A DNA stretch of 64,000 bases from Capitulum mitella (Eukaryota > Arthropoda > Thecostraca > Pollicipedomorpha > Pollicipedidae). The notes under the pieces are model-generated. The model saw only the letters and a program-made list of their open reading frames with translations, was not told the DNA's origin and did no database searches. Each line of letters begins with the position of its first letter. Within the stretch, counting starts at the first letter, position 1. Both the position numbers and the translations under genes were made by a program. The DNA is taken from positions 28,085,451 to 28,149,450 of the forward strand of contig CP099839.1 in assembly GCA_030062745.1 (NCBI GenBank), written 5' to 3'. Positions 11,481 through 24,425 of this stretch are shown here, piece by piece.

Positions 11481-12020
11481 TCGCAGTTCCTCTGTGGCGT
11501 TTCTCTGGCGCTGCCGAGGCTCGCGGCCCACATGGGCCGGGCCGTGGGAGGCGGCTCGGCGCACCGCCACGTCCCGTCCCATACGCCCGGCCGGCCGGCA
11601 CCCGCTCGAGCGCGTGCCACCCGACCCTGAGAGCGTCCACCTCCAGGCAGCGGCAGCTCCGTCCCGACTGCAGCTCCCGGGCGGCGGGACGAGCGCCCGG
11701 AGAAACGGCCCACCTGGAGCCGCCGCCGCCCGCCATGTGGGTCAGACGGCGACGGACGCGCCGAGCGACGGCGCCGGCGCACGAGCGTGGCGCCGCCGCC
11801 GCCACGTGTCACCGCACGGGGCCGATGCCCCTGAATTGCGGGTCTCTGACGTCAGCCGGCGCAGGAAAGCGTGAACATTTACGCCGGCCGCGGCCGCCGG
11901 ATCGGGGTAGGCTGGCCTGCGTCGCGGTGCGGCCGACGGCCGGCGAGCGCCGGATCGCAGCGTCTGAGCCGCTCCGCAGGTCGATCGGCTGCAATGGAGC
12001 AGAACGGCGATAGCTGGCGG
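11481..12020. promoter_or_regulatory. Isolated CpG-rich island in AT-rich DNA
   Basis: About 0.5 kb of very GC- and CpG-rich sequence (for example gccgccgccgcccgccatg and cggccgcggccgccgg) stands alone among AT-rich DNA. Every frame on both strands stays open, as expected from composition. A possible start is ATGGAGCAGAACGGC at 11995, giving a ~65-codon frame, but no homology is recognised. It may be a promoter with first exon, or a GC-rich repeat. Confidence 0.3.
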
Positions 12021-15000
12021 TCAGGGAGGCTAAGAAATGGCCGGGAAAGCTGCCGGCTGGAAACAGCAGGCTTCGTTAGCTTCGGCCCGCACGACGGTGT
12101 TGACAGAGGATCAGGAATCATCAGGAAATCACTGAGACTAAAAATAAAATGCGAGGTCAGTGCCGATATCGTGGGACGCTGCCTCCGATAGCCGAAAATA
12201 AACAGCAGATGAATTTGCTCATGCAGATGAATTTGCTCATGGAAGGCCCAGTGCAGAGATTTCTACGACGTGCTACCGAACGAGCCACTCGCTGTTACAA
12301 GCTAGTCTCCTTTGTTAAGACGACGGCCGACGAACCTGGACAAGAACGTGAGTTGAATATTTTACATACTGATTTCCCGATTCCTGCTCGTTACATATAA
12401 TCTGCTTTCTTGGTGTAAGTATGGTACCTACATCCGCGTTCCACTGTCGGAATTTTGAATCGATGGGCAGTGAGATAAGTGACCATGTGAGCAACAGCAT
12501 GTGAATGAAGGAATGGAATATGAAGAACATGGCCAAAAATCGCCTGGGGGAATGGTGTCACAAAATGAGAACGAGCTGGAGCATGTTGTCAGTGCGACAA
12601 CGTTCCCCAGCTTGTGACATGAGACGCATTGGATTTCGGCCTGCTTTAAACAAGCCAGAGCAGATCATCACCAGCAGGTTTGGCTTGGGCGGACATAACC
12701 AACGTTTGACAAGGAGACTGAGCGAAATGTGAAGAAAAAAAAACAAATGAACAGCCCTAAGGCTTTGGAGAATGTCACCTTCAGCGTGGATGTTTAAACT
12801 CATCTGGCAGAGAGTTCATTACTTTAACTCCACGTTGCAAACGAGCGTCGTCATCTTCCAAAAGCTCAGTCTGTAAGCTTTAATGGACCGTAATTTGGGA
12901 ATTTATGGAGCTTTTATGAAACGATGGAAAAAACGAAATTCCCAGGATTTGTCCAAAAAGTTTTTGTGCGTGTGACATTTCTCCCAGGCAAGGGACATCC
13001 GTCATGCTGGACATGTCTCCGTTTCCTCAGTAACATGAAAGCACAAGTGCAAAGTACGCCAATGTCAATTTTTTTTTGCAAAGGTAACTTTGCTTCATTC
13101 TGCCAGTGAACATACAACAATGCACCTGTGAAAAACTTAAACGCGAAAAGTTGTAAAATGAACTGTTGTAACTGGTGCCGGTATTTTTTAATTATGAGTT
13201 GCGATATAGGGGAGCAATGAGCTTTTTTACACTTAACGGCAATATTTATGGTACAGGGTACATGGTACATGTTGACTGGGGGAAGAGGCTCAGCCCCAGC
13301 AGTGGTTTCTCCAGTCCCCCCATTAAAGGCAAAACTAAGCAGCTGGGGAAGGGGACTGTTGGAATGCTCCACATCATAAAATCTGACTCCGAAGTTTCTG
13401 TGGAGACGTAATATTTTTTTCTCAAATGCGAAGTCACAGTATAAATTCCTCGTCCATCCATTTTCAGCGACACTTGTTTCAACAGCGGTAATGTATATAA
13501 ACGCAGGGTTATGTATGGTAATAAAAGACACATGTAAAATAATTATGCGTACCAATACAACAAATACAGCATTTTGTGGAGACATATTCTTCAGATGCGA
13601 AGCCACCACAAAAATGTTTTGTCTATCATTATTATTATATATCATTATTATATATTATCTATCATTATTCGTATGTTTGAATCACCAGTGGTAGAGTGTG
13701 CCGTGTGGAAATTATATATGCTGACAACATTTTTATGCCGCGGAAGCACCGAAAAGGGAAAAGTCCAAAGCAATGCGGTCGACAAATGAGGAGAGATGAT
13801 CGAGATACGTAGGATGTTACAGGCAAAGAAAAACACCAGAACTGTCCTTTTTCTAATTAGTCCACGGCCGCAGATCTTTGCTTTTTTATGCCGTTCATTC
13901 CTTTTCAAATTATCGTTTTTCGAAACTTCTTACATTCTCATGAGGCACTGGCTTGTTTGACCACAATATACTTCAATACTCCCTGACCCAAACCAATATA
14001 CCTAGAGCTTTCTTAAATGCCAAATGGTCTATTGTTTGACCCCACATGGCCTTATAGCACCGCTTAGAGTAACTCATGAGTCATGATGGTCCCATGTTAC
14101 CCATTTTCTCAGAAGTAGAGCCAAATTCGTTGGCATGTGTCGTTTGATTACAGGACATAATAATGCATGACATCAAAAGGAAAAAAAATGTTGAAAGCAA
14201 ACCTATGAGCACAAAACATCGATATAGATAGACAACGGCGAGTGTTAATGCTGAACGGGAAAATATGCAATGCAAAATATCCATCCGGGGACTGTTGTGG
14301 AAAACAATTATTTCGTCGAACAACACACTGAATAAAAAACATCGTATACGAAATGTTGAACAGAAATTCGAAGGAACATAAATATCAGCCGGTTAAATAG
14401 GTGTCAAATGACAGATGACTGGATGGCAAAATATCGCGGCTGAGATCAGGAACGTGTGGGATGAATATTTAAGTGAAAAGCATCGCAGACAATCAGTAGC
14501 GCAACACTGTGCGTACGGGTACTAATTTCTCACAAAAATTCTATGGGAACATCCCATACGGAACGTCGCGAAAGTTCACTAGGGTTTACACATGACCTTC
14601 CAAGAGTCTTTGCTATTTAGCTGGCATTCCCTGAGGTGAATATTCCAGTCGTTTCAACGGGCTTCTAAAGTGAAGCCACTAGTTAAACATACGTGTTGGA
14701 TCATGGGATCTGATGGCGTGGCAAAAAGATAAAAATCCGGCATTTTTCGTCAAACGGAATGCAGTATCAAGTCCTGGGCGTCTATAAATCTCCCTTCCTC
14801 ATTTCCCAGTGTCTTTTTTAATGACAATCAGCTTCTTTGCCAGGAATTTTTCACTTGGTGACAACGTATGTCAGTGGACCAAAACATGTTTTTCCCTAGC
14901 GTCTCGGATAGACGAAACATAAAACATACCTCCGGTCTCCGGTGACGACCCGTGCTGATTACCGCATCCGCCAACAATCCTCACAACCTGGGAAGACGGA

Positions 15001-16549
15001 ACGAAAGATTAAAAAAAAAAGACGGGGCTTGAATTCCGTCCGTGATCTTGACAGACGAAAGTATTGGCAATCTCGTCATCAGATTCATGTCCGAATATAA
15101 TCTTTATCCTTTGAGATTTAGCTGTTAAAGTACCACGATACAAGGCGTTACCTCGCGATATTCTGTGATTCGGTATTTTGCCGTTTTTATGTGAACAGAG
15201 GCCCATATTTTTCTCGTTCCTTATCTTGTGTCGCTTCTTTGTTCATCTAGTGTTTTGTCCTGCAATATTTTTCCATTTCGATAAATATAGCTATTCGATG
15301 TTTATTCATGTTTGATATTTTTGTCCCTCGCTTCTCCGTTCAGTTGTAGTCTGTGTCGATGTTTATCCTGTTCGATAGTTTGCTCCTAACATTTTCTTTT
15401 CAATATTTTTGCATTCGATATCCTGCCATACGGCATTTTATGGGATAAACGTGTCGTCCGTAGTTCCGAATATGACACGGACTAGAATTAATGACGCATA
15501 GCAAAATGCATGTATTAATGACATGCTCATGAAAGCAAGGCGGTCAGACTGCACAGTGTTTTATCCCAACCATTACTGATTTTTTCTGTAATTGTTCTAA
15601 TACTGTTTATGAAGTTTATTGGTCATGACGCGGAATGTGGTTGGCTAGAGTATTTTCTTTGCATGTACGATTCGTTCGCTCGTTGTCTTATTCTTACCAG
15701 TAATGCTTTTTCCTGCAGTTGTTCTAATGCTGCATATGTAAGTTCATTGGTCCTGATGCGGACTGTTGATGTCAATAGTCCCTGACTTGGAAGTGGCAGT
15801 GTTACAATACCATCATTTCAAGAGATCTTCATCTCTCACGAAACCGCCTGTCCCCTCGTAACCATTCACAGATTACTTCGCAGACGCCAGTAACTTGTAA
15901 TACTAGGAGCACCCAAAAAAGTCTAGTCTCGTCTCGATACACGCCGATGAATGCATATCTGCTATAGGAAAGGTAGCGGGCTTCTTGTTAGATATTGCAG
16001 AAGTGTCGGTACCGAACCTGTTCGGAAATTCTCAACCCTGTTTGAAATGCAGTCGCTACACACTACACAGGTCGCATCACATGCTGGAGCAAAGAAGACT
16101 GTATGAACCCATAAATGCCGTAGTAATGACGCCAGAAAACCTAAAATTGTGCCTGTGAATCATTCAGGTGTTCCTAGCGTCCCACGAAACATAGCCAGTC
16201 AACCACAACAGCAACGTAGTGACATGTGTCATTAGTGAAGCCAGGCTAGGAAGCATCTATCTGAGCTTTGCGGAAGCTAACATCATGACTTAAGTATTGC
16301 ATGAAAAGACGTGGTGAAACAGAACTCGGTAAAACTGTGCGTAGTTATCAGTAGGGCGTCGATTTCTGTAAATGATTGGGAGGAGCAGGGCTGAGCCGAG
16401 GGGCTGACAGCCTAATCTCCCCCTCCCAAAATGTGGGTTTCTCAACGGATTTAGCCCACTTTATTTTGACCAAAGAAAATCTATAAGTTTTTCTGTTTAT
16501 TAAATGCAAAATTGCGTATATCACCATGTCTCTTTCTCTCTCCCCCCAC
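12021..16549. other. Unassigned AT-rich stretch, no supported gene
   Basis: I see no exon, RNA or complete mobile element here. A short AT microsatellite (attattatatatcattat type) is at about 13628-13672. Two related segments of the tgtggagacatatt/atgcgaagccac type, about 175 bases apart (13398 and 13575), suggest an old local duplication. The 243-codon minus frame at 12914-13645 spans this duplication and is not protein-like. Confidence 0.35.
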
Positions 16550-16568
16550 CTCTCTCTCTCTCTCTCCA

Positions 16569-16603
<35 letters not shown>

Positions 16604-16627
16604 ATGTGTGTGTGTGTGTGTGTGTAT
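16530..16627. repeat. Compound microsatellite (CT)n-(AT)n-(GT)n
   Basis: Three dinucleotide runs follow each other: ctctctctctctc to about 16566, tatatatatatatat to about 16600, then tgtgtgtgtgtgtg to about 16625. It is seen directly. Such arrays are usually length-polymorphic. Confidence 0.92.
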
Positions 16628-18084
16628 ATTACGTAAAATGTTCCGTACATCACTGTAAGCTTTATTCCATATTCTGTACCTTTCTCTTATCTGCTGCGGC
16701 CGTTCTTTTGGTCATTATTGATCCTTTCCCTTTAAAACCAGCAGAAAATATTGGGGACCCAAAACCAACATGGGGGCAAATCAACAATGGGGATGGAGGC
16801 AAGGGCCGTCACAAAAGAATGCAAATTGGCACCCGTGGTTATTACGTCCGGTTTTGAAAAGAAATTGAATTTTGTTAAGTTGTGTTCTTGTGCGATATCT
16901 CCTGCTTCGTGTCGCATTTCGTTATCATTTGCATTATGTAGCTGCGCAGTGTTATCTAAGCCATGTCTGTCTTCCGAACTGTGCATTGACGACATCCTCC
17001 AACGTACTTGGCTCCGCTTCTATAAAAATGTCTTTCTTGGTACATCTGTGACCCGAAAATAGCACTCAAAAGTCAATGAGGCTATCGAGGAAAATGTGAG
17101 GCCACTTTTCAACTGGCGGGAGTCAAAGTGCAGGGTTAATGTATTTTGCACTAGGTTATGGTGCATGAGAAGGCTAGCAATCGGAAAAAATGACGGCTTT
17201 CACGGCAAAATGCACAGTTAAAAAAGACCCGTTCCGCTTAGCGAACTACATTACACAGATAAAAAATCTTCTCCTAAGGGCCACATTAAGGTATATGTGG
17301 AATTTTTGTAACTCCATTTTTACACCACCGTAGCAGGGAGGTGCTACTGGAATAGCAGACTGGAAGACCTATCGTCTTCCAGTCAAAATACCTGAGAGGA
17401 AGCCCTGTTTATCGGCCACAATTTGGCTACAGGATATTACGAGGCTGGTGCGAAATGAGTATGCGTCAGCCATACGGGCATGTGCTAAATCTCCTTTTCC
17501 ATTTTTTAGAAGGCAAGCGTCACACGTAAGTCGACGGTTGACGTCTTAAAGTCGTAAGTAAACATTTCTCTATGACCTTTTTCTGCTACCTTTGTTTGTA
17601 AATGACGTTGTGAACTTATTCGCCTCACTCCTGACAGCTCCGAAACTGGTCCGATTTGGCTGTGAGATAGTTAAAGAAAAATCCCTCAGGCTTAATCAAC
17701 AATTCCATTTCCATAGCCCGGCACTCCCTGGCGTCTTTTTGTACCCGAGACCGCCTGGGGATGTCAGAAAGGGCACCCCCGCACCCTTTTATCTCAGGAT
17801 CTAACCGTCGGATCTGAACCGGTCTACTACCAATCGATAGCCCTGAGTCAAAAAAGTCAAAAAACAATTCAGAAAACAGTATGTAAGCCCCGATCACCTG
17901 ACTGATGACGTCGCAGGTCACGTAAAGCGCATAATACAACGTCGGGAAAACTGACTCAAGTCATCGTACATCATTATATCATACAGGTTCGTACATCATA
18001 TTATCGGCAATACTGGTCTTGAGTCTTTAACTGGGTAACAGACCAAAAGTCACGATCTTCTGTGTCAAAAAACACGCCAAAATG
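16628..18084. other. Unassigned stretch
   Basis: No gene or element is supported. Frames of about 100 codons overlap on both strands (16732-17062) without motifs. The short inverted repeat gactggaagac...gtcttccagtc at about 17360-17385 is a small hairpin of unknown meaning. Confidence 0.3.
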
Positions 18085-18420
18085 TTAAAAAAGATCGGGT
18101 CAAGGCCAACCTAGGTTAGGTGAAATATTGGTCATACTTTTAATGCGAAAGATCGATATTTACTCGCAGCCACTTTCATCTATAAAAACGGCGGAAGTGA
18201 AACCTGATGATCAGTTTTGCATTACCTGCTTTTTATCCAGTCAAGGTCAGTCTAGGTCAGGTCAGATAAGGTTGCATTACTCTGCCCGTCAAAGAGCAAC
18301 AATTATTCGCTGGGATTCTGAACTGCGTTAAGAAGAGAGCTAAAATGACATCTCGTGATTATTAAATCTGCGTTGTCTCCTCTTTCTCGGGTCAAGGTCA
18401 AGCCAGATCAGGACAGAAAG
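18085..18420. repeat. AGGTCA-rich segment with TCAAGGTCA extended half-sites
   Basis: Repeated words of the form gtcaaggtcag, ctaggtcaggtcag and gggtcaaggtcaagcc occur at about 18090-18120, 18239-18270 and 18389-18412. TCAAGGTCA is the extended half-site recognised by FTZ-F1 and ERR-type receptors. The ~150-base spacing of the three clusters suggests a degraded repeat. Function is not shown. Confidence 0.4.
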
Positions 18421-20130
18421 TCATTTTTCTTTTTCTAACCAGGGGCAATAGTTGCTCTCTGCTGCTACTGAGCGATCCTCTACAGATAATGTAATATTTC
18501 ATTTCGTTTTCACATCTTCCTATGACGCTTAAATGATAGGGAAGGTCAGCGGCAGCCAATTCTATCACACAATACAAATCAGCCTAATTGTCATCATGCA
18601 TGTGACCTAGCGTGACCTCTTATGTTGGAGTCTGATGGTTATATGTCCTTTCTTGGACCATGTCCTATGGAAATCCAAATAATCCGTGCGTCATATTTGC
18701 GCATATTATCAAAAAGAAAAAAAACGAAGTATGTTCGCGTCATCGTCCGAAGATGCGAAGACATGCATGCAAAGGTTCGTTTACGACCATGTCTCCATGA
18801 CATGACTTACCATGGAAATGGTTTTGATATCAAAATATGTAAAATTAACTGGTAAGCAGGTACTGAAAATTGGGTTGGGCTGATTCCAACAGTTTAGAAG
18901 CTAATTACAAAACACCGAAGGGGCGTTCTATTTGACACCCCTCGGGCAGTACCGGGCTAAAGATAACAATACTAATCGCGGTGTGAAAAGCCACAAACAG
19001 CAGCATGGAACGTATCTGCTGGCCGCGCTTGGGTCAAGTTGCGTGGTTTTGTAATATATTGCCGTGTTTCCTAGTTTTCGGCTTAGCCTTAGGCCACCCA
19101 CTTGCGGTCGCATTTCAGGAATTAGAATTTCGTCGCATTTCTAGAGGAACCATCGCGAAACAATGATATTCCCAGTCTCTGCTTTAAGACTTCCAGCCCA
19201 GACCCAACAGGCTTTTCCGTTGCCAACATCCCGGGAACACTTCGTAATGTTCGTCAGTTCTTCCACGCTTTAACCTGAATCCTCGCGCCCGCAGCGCTGC
19301 CTCAGTCCAGTGGCGTGTAATGTAATTTTAGCTACGATCACGCTTTACCTGCTAATTTGAGTACCGGTGTGAATGTACAACCAACTTGCATACACACCCA
19401 GGCGTTCCTTCTGCCCTGACAGTGCTGCAAGGCGCTAAAAATAGAACCTAATAACTGTTGCCCGAACGCAGAGTGTCTTGAGGTGACACATTTTTTACCC
19501 CAACGGGCGAGAGCACAGTGCCGGTCGTTGTCCGTGCGTTGAGGGGCTTCGGCGGCCTCGGTCCTGTCCGATCAGGCGTCAGCGGTGACATGTCCAAGCG
19601 GCTCAGCACGTGGCGCTGCACGTGACTCAGCCCACCGATACATCTCCGCAGACATCTCCGCAGACCTCAGCGGACATGTTTTGGCACCCAAATCGGTCGT
19701 CGAACCCACGCCCGAGTTTGTCAGCCATGTGTTGATAGAAATGCAGAGCCTTGCCTTCCCAGCCGCCACCGCAAACAAACGCTTGAAAACGGTGACTGTA
19801 AGACTGCGAAACGAAATGGAGTCGCCGGTACCAGGCTCGGACACTGTACTGCAATAATTATCTGCTACTATATCGCAAACCCATGACTGATATCGTCATG
19901 ATCGTGAAACATTCATGAGTGCCTGTGAAAACGGCCGGAAACAGTAGAAACTGTATAGTCAAAGTATATTCTTCGTAAGGCGACCGAATCACTTTCACAC
20001 GTATGTTTTCATTAATTTTTAAAGACCAGGAATCTGTCGCTTTCTTGTTTCAGAAGAAATGGCTAAACCGGAAGCTGTTCTCTCTGGAGAATGTAAAAGA
20101 TGCCTTCATTGCCGCTAACACCAGGGGCAC
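18421..20130. other. Unassigned stretch upstream of a LINE fragment
   Basis: No supported gene. The small tandem repeat acatctccgcag is at 19639-19670. The 90-codon frames at 19572-19857 on both strands have no recognised motif. Confidence 0.3.
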
Positions 20131-21757
20131 GTGGCACCCGTCCACCGCATTCCCCAGACAGGGGTACACCTATGCCATAGCGTAGGTATTGCGTCGGTAT
20201 TAGTTTTATGTCTTGGCATGATGTGGATTTTTTTATATTCCACTAAGTATGATAGCAAACGTCCATCCCCTCGGCGTAAAACACTTGCCCGAAGCTCTAC
20301 AAAATCACAATGGCTGTTTCAGGGCAGTTGTCTCGGACGTTTATTGTATTCGATTTTTCCCAATGACCACAGCCATTTCGTGTCCGGTGCTGAGGTCGCA
20401 GAGAACGCTGACGACATAAAGCTGCTAGTCAACAGTAAAAAGTCGGCCCTGGAAGGCATCATTCGGCTGATCAAAAATTCTCTCACTATGCTCGATTCCG
20501 GGTTTCGAGCTAACATGCTCAGCGCAGTCGCGCCGAAGCCTAGTGTTTAAGAAGCCGGACAACAGAGTTGTGAGAGCGGCGGGCACTGGATTCAAGTCAC
20601 AGAACGGGCACCTATAGTTAGCCCGAGATTGGAAGGGTCAGCCAGTCACGGGGCGGCCGTGTCGTGGAGTTGCGTGGCACGATAACGATCCTTCAGTGCC
20701 ATCTCGTTCGGCGCCTGCGGCAAAATTGCTTCATACTTTGGAATACTAAGATGGTGGAGTCAGGGTCCAGCAACAAGTCCAGTTTTTAGCGTCTACTCTG
20801 ATACCAAGGTCACCAAGTTCAGCACGTTCAAGCTAAAGTTATGCGACCAAAACCCACCAAACCCAGCGTATGCTCTTTGGTAGCCGCCAGATTTTACACG
20901 GTCTCTCCCTGCACGAGATGAAAACCAATTTCAGAGGCTTTGGTCTCAAAATCTGTTCTGGAGGCAAAAACTTTGATAACACTTTCGATCACTTTCTCTA
21001 ACTGGGGAAGTCTCATTTTTATTGATCACTCACCGATGTTTTGGTATGTCATTCTTTTCTCTGACACAGTCTACCCAGACGGTCCTGAAGTCTGTCATTT
21101 CCGCCTTGATTCTCTGGCAGATAAAATCCTGTATCTCCTTACGGCGCCTGTTCGGGTTCAAATCTCAAAACGGCGCAAAAAATCATCAACTTCTCGCCAA
21201 AACTTATCTTTCAAAGACGGGAATTTGGCCATGTTTCCATCCTGTTAGAGGGTCTTGGATGATTTCCTGACTTAACCCTGTCGTCACTTTGCATATTCTT
21301 TCCGTTTTTAAAAAAATCCTACGAGTCGGAGGACCCTACAGACACTGCACTCCCAAAAAATTTGTTTGAGAACGCAGCACTCGACAAGACCATCAGCAGT
21401 GGGTTCCACAGTGCCGTACCTCTGGTGGCCAGTGCCAGATTCGCTTTAGAGCTCCCACCATGTGCAACTCGCTGCCCACCGAGATCACCACCTGTGCGGA
21501 CAACGCGTTTAACCGGACACTAAAAAAGCACCTCCTTCAGTCGTTAAGTGCCCATGAATCGTCATAACTGTACGGGTGGGAGTGTTTGTTCTTATCGATG
21601 TGCTTCCCATATTTTGTCGTAGTTTCATTTTGCCGTCCGTTTTTGCAACTCTTTACCCCACTTCGTCTCTTCGTCTATTCATAATATGATGCAGGGCTGC
21701 TTAGCCCGGTTTCATTTACGTGGATCCTCCCAGTTGTGTCAAATAAATAAAACAAAA
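20131..21757 (+). pseudogene. Decayed non-LTR retrotransposon (LINE): RT core and ORF2 C-terminus
   Basis: The frame at 20131-20550 contains QGSCLGRLLYSIF-like, HFVSGAEV and ADDIKLLVNSKKSAL-like segments. This is the order of reverse transcriptase motifs in CR1/Jockey-type LINEs (PQGS.LGPLLF, then YADD, then KLL). The catalytic box reads NADD instead of YADD or FADD. After frameshifted sequence, 21440-21565 reads MCNSLPTEITTCADNAF, then a RTLKKHLLQSL-like end and a stop. That is the typical WNSLP...FKR.LK..L terminus of these elements. The copy ends in an A-rich tail near aaataaataaaacaaaac at 21741-21758. It cannot encode an active enzyme. Confidence 0.72.
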
Positions 21758-23690
21758 CGGTTATTAGATGGATGTTTCTATCACTATTGGGACGTTTTCC
21801 ATGTTGTCCGGCCGAAGCCATTCGGCGATTTCGTTCCACACACTATCATGTAGAGGTACCGTTAAAACTGTCCAAAGCTGGTGCGGCCACCATCAAGCCG
21901 GTAGTGCCACCGAGCATCGTCCCTTATGGGCTGCCACACGTGGCTGTATCTCTTTAAAACATGTGCGAACTCGTTGTTTTTATTACTGGTCGGGGAACCG
22001 TGATTAACGTCCACTCAATGCTCATATGTCACTAGTCAAATATTAAAGCTCTAGTATTCCTCCAGCCCGCTAAGAACATGTGAAACAACAAACATGACGC
22101 CAGGCATTTAGCATCGTGAAAATGTAGTGGCGGATGTCCGCTGTCCAGCGCTCTAGACTGGCAACTTTAGCGCCATCTATATCTTAGTGTAGAGGAATCC
22201 ACTGAATAGGTGTAGCCATTGCGTCACAGTGGCCTGGAATTGAAGCTGACATATAAAGAGTATTGCAGTACCCAGGGGGTCGCTTACGTCGAATGTTGCG
22301 ACCCTGTGGAATGAAGGAGAACATGTATGACATAGGCAGCTGACATAAATAACGAAACGCCTTTTAACTGTAACCGACTGCAAAGATTCCCCGAAAATGT
22401 AAAAAATTAGGTTTTCATGCTCGTCTTGATTTAAAAAGATTTTAACTAGACGTGAAGGCGTTTACTCAAAAATCTGGAAATAGTTTCCGGTCGCGCATCT
22501 GGCAACCATGCAACCTGCCTATGACGAAAAACATTTCTTGTAAAAGCATTATTACAGCCAGCGGTCAGTTGATGGCGCTAGTGGGCGAAATCGTATCACA
22601 GTGTCACAAAATAGGGAACAGGCGACCCTGTTTGAGACTGCTTCTTAGCTGAATAAAACGAACTCACGATGTTTTTTTTGACGTAATTGCGATGTTAAAA
22701 TAAAGAAATAAAATAAAAATGTTTTGACCCACACAGGTCCCCTTCCATCTGGATTTTCGCCTGGCGACCCGGCATGCATAGCCAAGCACGGGGCAAGGCA
22801 CCGCACCCTCCCCCAGGGGTTGGAAATTTAACGTTTCTTTACGCATCAAAAGCAGATATAAAGAAAGCATTCCGGAAGCCAAAAACGAATTGGCGGAAAT
22901 CCGAAAAGTTTTCCGTTTTGAGGGGGTTACGTTTGACCTGGCCCCTTCCTTAGCGCCATCCTGCTTACACACTTCGGATCGGGTAGCTGTTGGCTGACCT
23001 CTGCCCCGGTAAGGAACGCCACCTGCGAAGCGCCATGTAGGCATAAAGGCAAGGGATAATTCGGCTTACTTGACATCAGGTGAAAAACTTTTGTGCACGG
23101 CCTGAGAAAGGGGTCTGTTGCCGACTTAAGTCCGTTAAGCGCACTTTTGCGTCAATTGTATTGCTTAATTTCACTCATCATCACAGTAGACATTCACTTG
23201 CGAAAATGAGGAAATAATACGGAAACGTCAGAAGTAGCGTGCTGAGATGTCTAACAGGTGTTATTGTGTAACATTTACAGAATAAGTCAGAGTCATAGTC
23301 ATGGTCGTTGTATTGAGCGTCCATTAAAAACGGTTTTTCAGCTGCTCTCGTCAGTACGTGGTTTGTGCGGCACAAGTACACTCAACAAGAATAACATGTC
23401 GCGTGAACGCCGTGAAAAGCTACCGATGACATGGTAAATAAAGACATGAAGTCCACTTCACACTAGACGCTGAGGCGGTGAACTAGGAACCAGACGTGTG
23501 CCAGGATCCCGATGGTATGCTGGTTATCTCCAAGTTGTATTCAAACCCTCGTTGACCTGGGCGGGTTATTGCGTCATCTCGGAAAGGCCGTGTTCCTTCG
23601 AGGCAAAACGGTGCCCAGGTGACGCAACACTTATCGTGGTCAACTTAGAATCCGACGTAAAATTCGAGGATAACCATGTATTCCATCGGG
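21758..23690. other. Unassigned stretch
   Basis: No gene or element is supported. Several frames of 60-126 codons occur on either strand without known motifs. Confidence 0.3.
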
Positions 23691-23803
23691 ATCCCTGCAT
23701 ATATCTGCATATATCATATATGCAGATATATGATATATGATATATACATATATGATATATGATATATGCACACATCCCTGCATATATCATATATCTGCTG
23801 GGA
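23691..23803. repeat. AT-rich palindromic microsatellite (gatata/catata units)
   Basis: Alternating words catatatctgcatatatc and gatatatgatatatg form overlapping palindromes, so the segment can fold on itself. It is flanked on both sides by copies of catccctgcatatat (about 23689 and 23775). Confidence 0.85.
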
Positions 23804-24004
23804 ACACACCGATTTTTCCGATGCGCTTCCTGACAGGTAAAGGCCTTTACTGCTGGGTGGCTACCATATCCGAATTCTGCGAAAAGCAAGCGCTCGTTTG
23901 AAGGCTAGATTAAGCCGATTTTACCTATTTCAACCTAATCAGCTTTTTCAGCATGGGGATAGCAATGCAATGACTCCGTTGTGGTACTGTCTGCACCATT
24001 CGCC

Positions 24005-24425
24005 GATGTGTCGCGGACGGGTACGGGGACATTGTGGATGGGGTCAGGGATACCAGACTAGGACAGGGACTGGGAAATTGACGAGAACAGCGGCAGGGAA
24101 AGGAACCGGAACGGGTACGAGTCCAAGAACGTGTGCCGGGTTAGGGGCTCGGGCCATGAAAGAAAACAAGTCTGAATCAGGAACTGGACTAAGAAAAGAA
24201 ATGGGACAGGGATCGAGACGGGTGCAGAACAAAAATGGGGACCGAGACGGAGTTCGGGACGCGGGAATGGAACAGGAGACCGAACAGCAGACCTGGACAG
24301 GAAATCGAGAAAGGGAATCAGTATAGGCAAGCACAGGGAACTAACACAATGAACGAGGACCTGGAAAAGGAACCAGAACACAGATGTCGAGAATAGAGGA
24401 CCGGGACAGGGGACGGGGACATAAA
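24005..24425. repeat. Degenerate hexanucleotide block (GGGACA / GGAACC type)
   Basis: The block consists of imperfect 6-base words such as gggaca, gggact, ggaacc and gagaca. This keeps frames open on both strands (142 codons on +, ~100 on -) with Gly/Thr/Arg-rich or Pro/Val/Phe-rich products. Similar shorter patches recur at about 25710-25850 and 26000-26040. These frames are composition effects, not genes. Confidence 0.7.

Noticed and set aside
12914-13645. 243-codon open frame on the minus strand
   Set aside because: It has no recognisable domain, its composition matches translated AT-rich DNA, it overlaps an internal DNA duplication, and there is no splice or start context.
21138-21170. 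tRNA-like B box (gggttcaaatctc)
   Set aside because: No matching A box, no acceptor stem or cloverleaf around it; the short flanking repeat acggcgc/aacggcgc does not make a tRNA.
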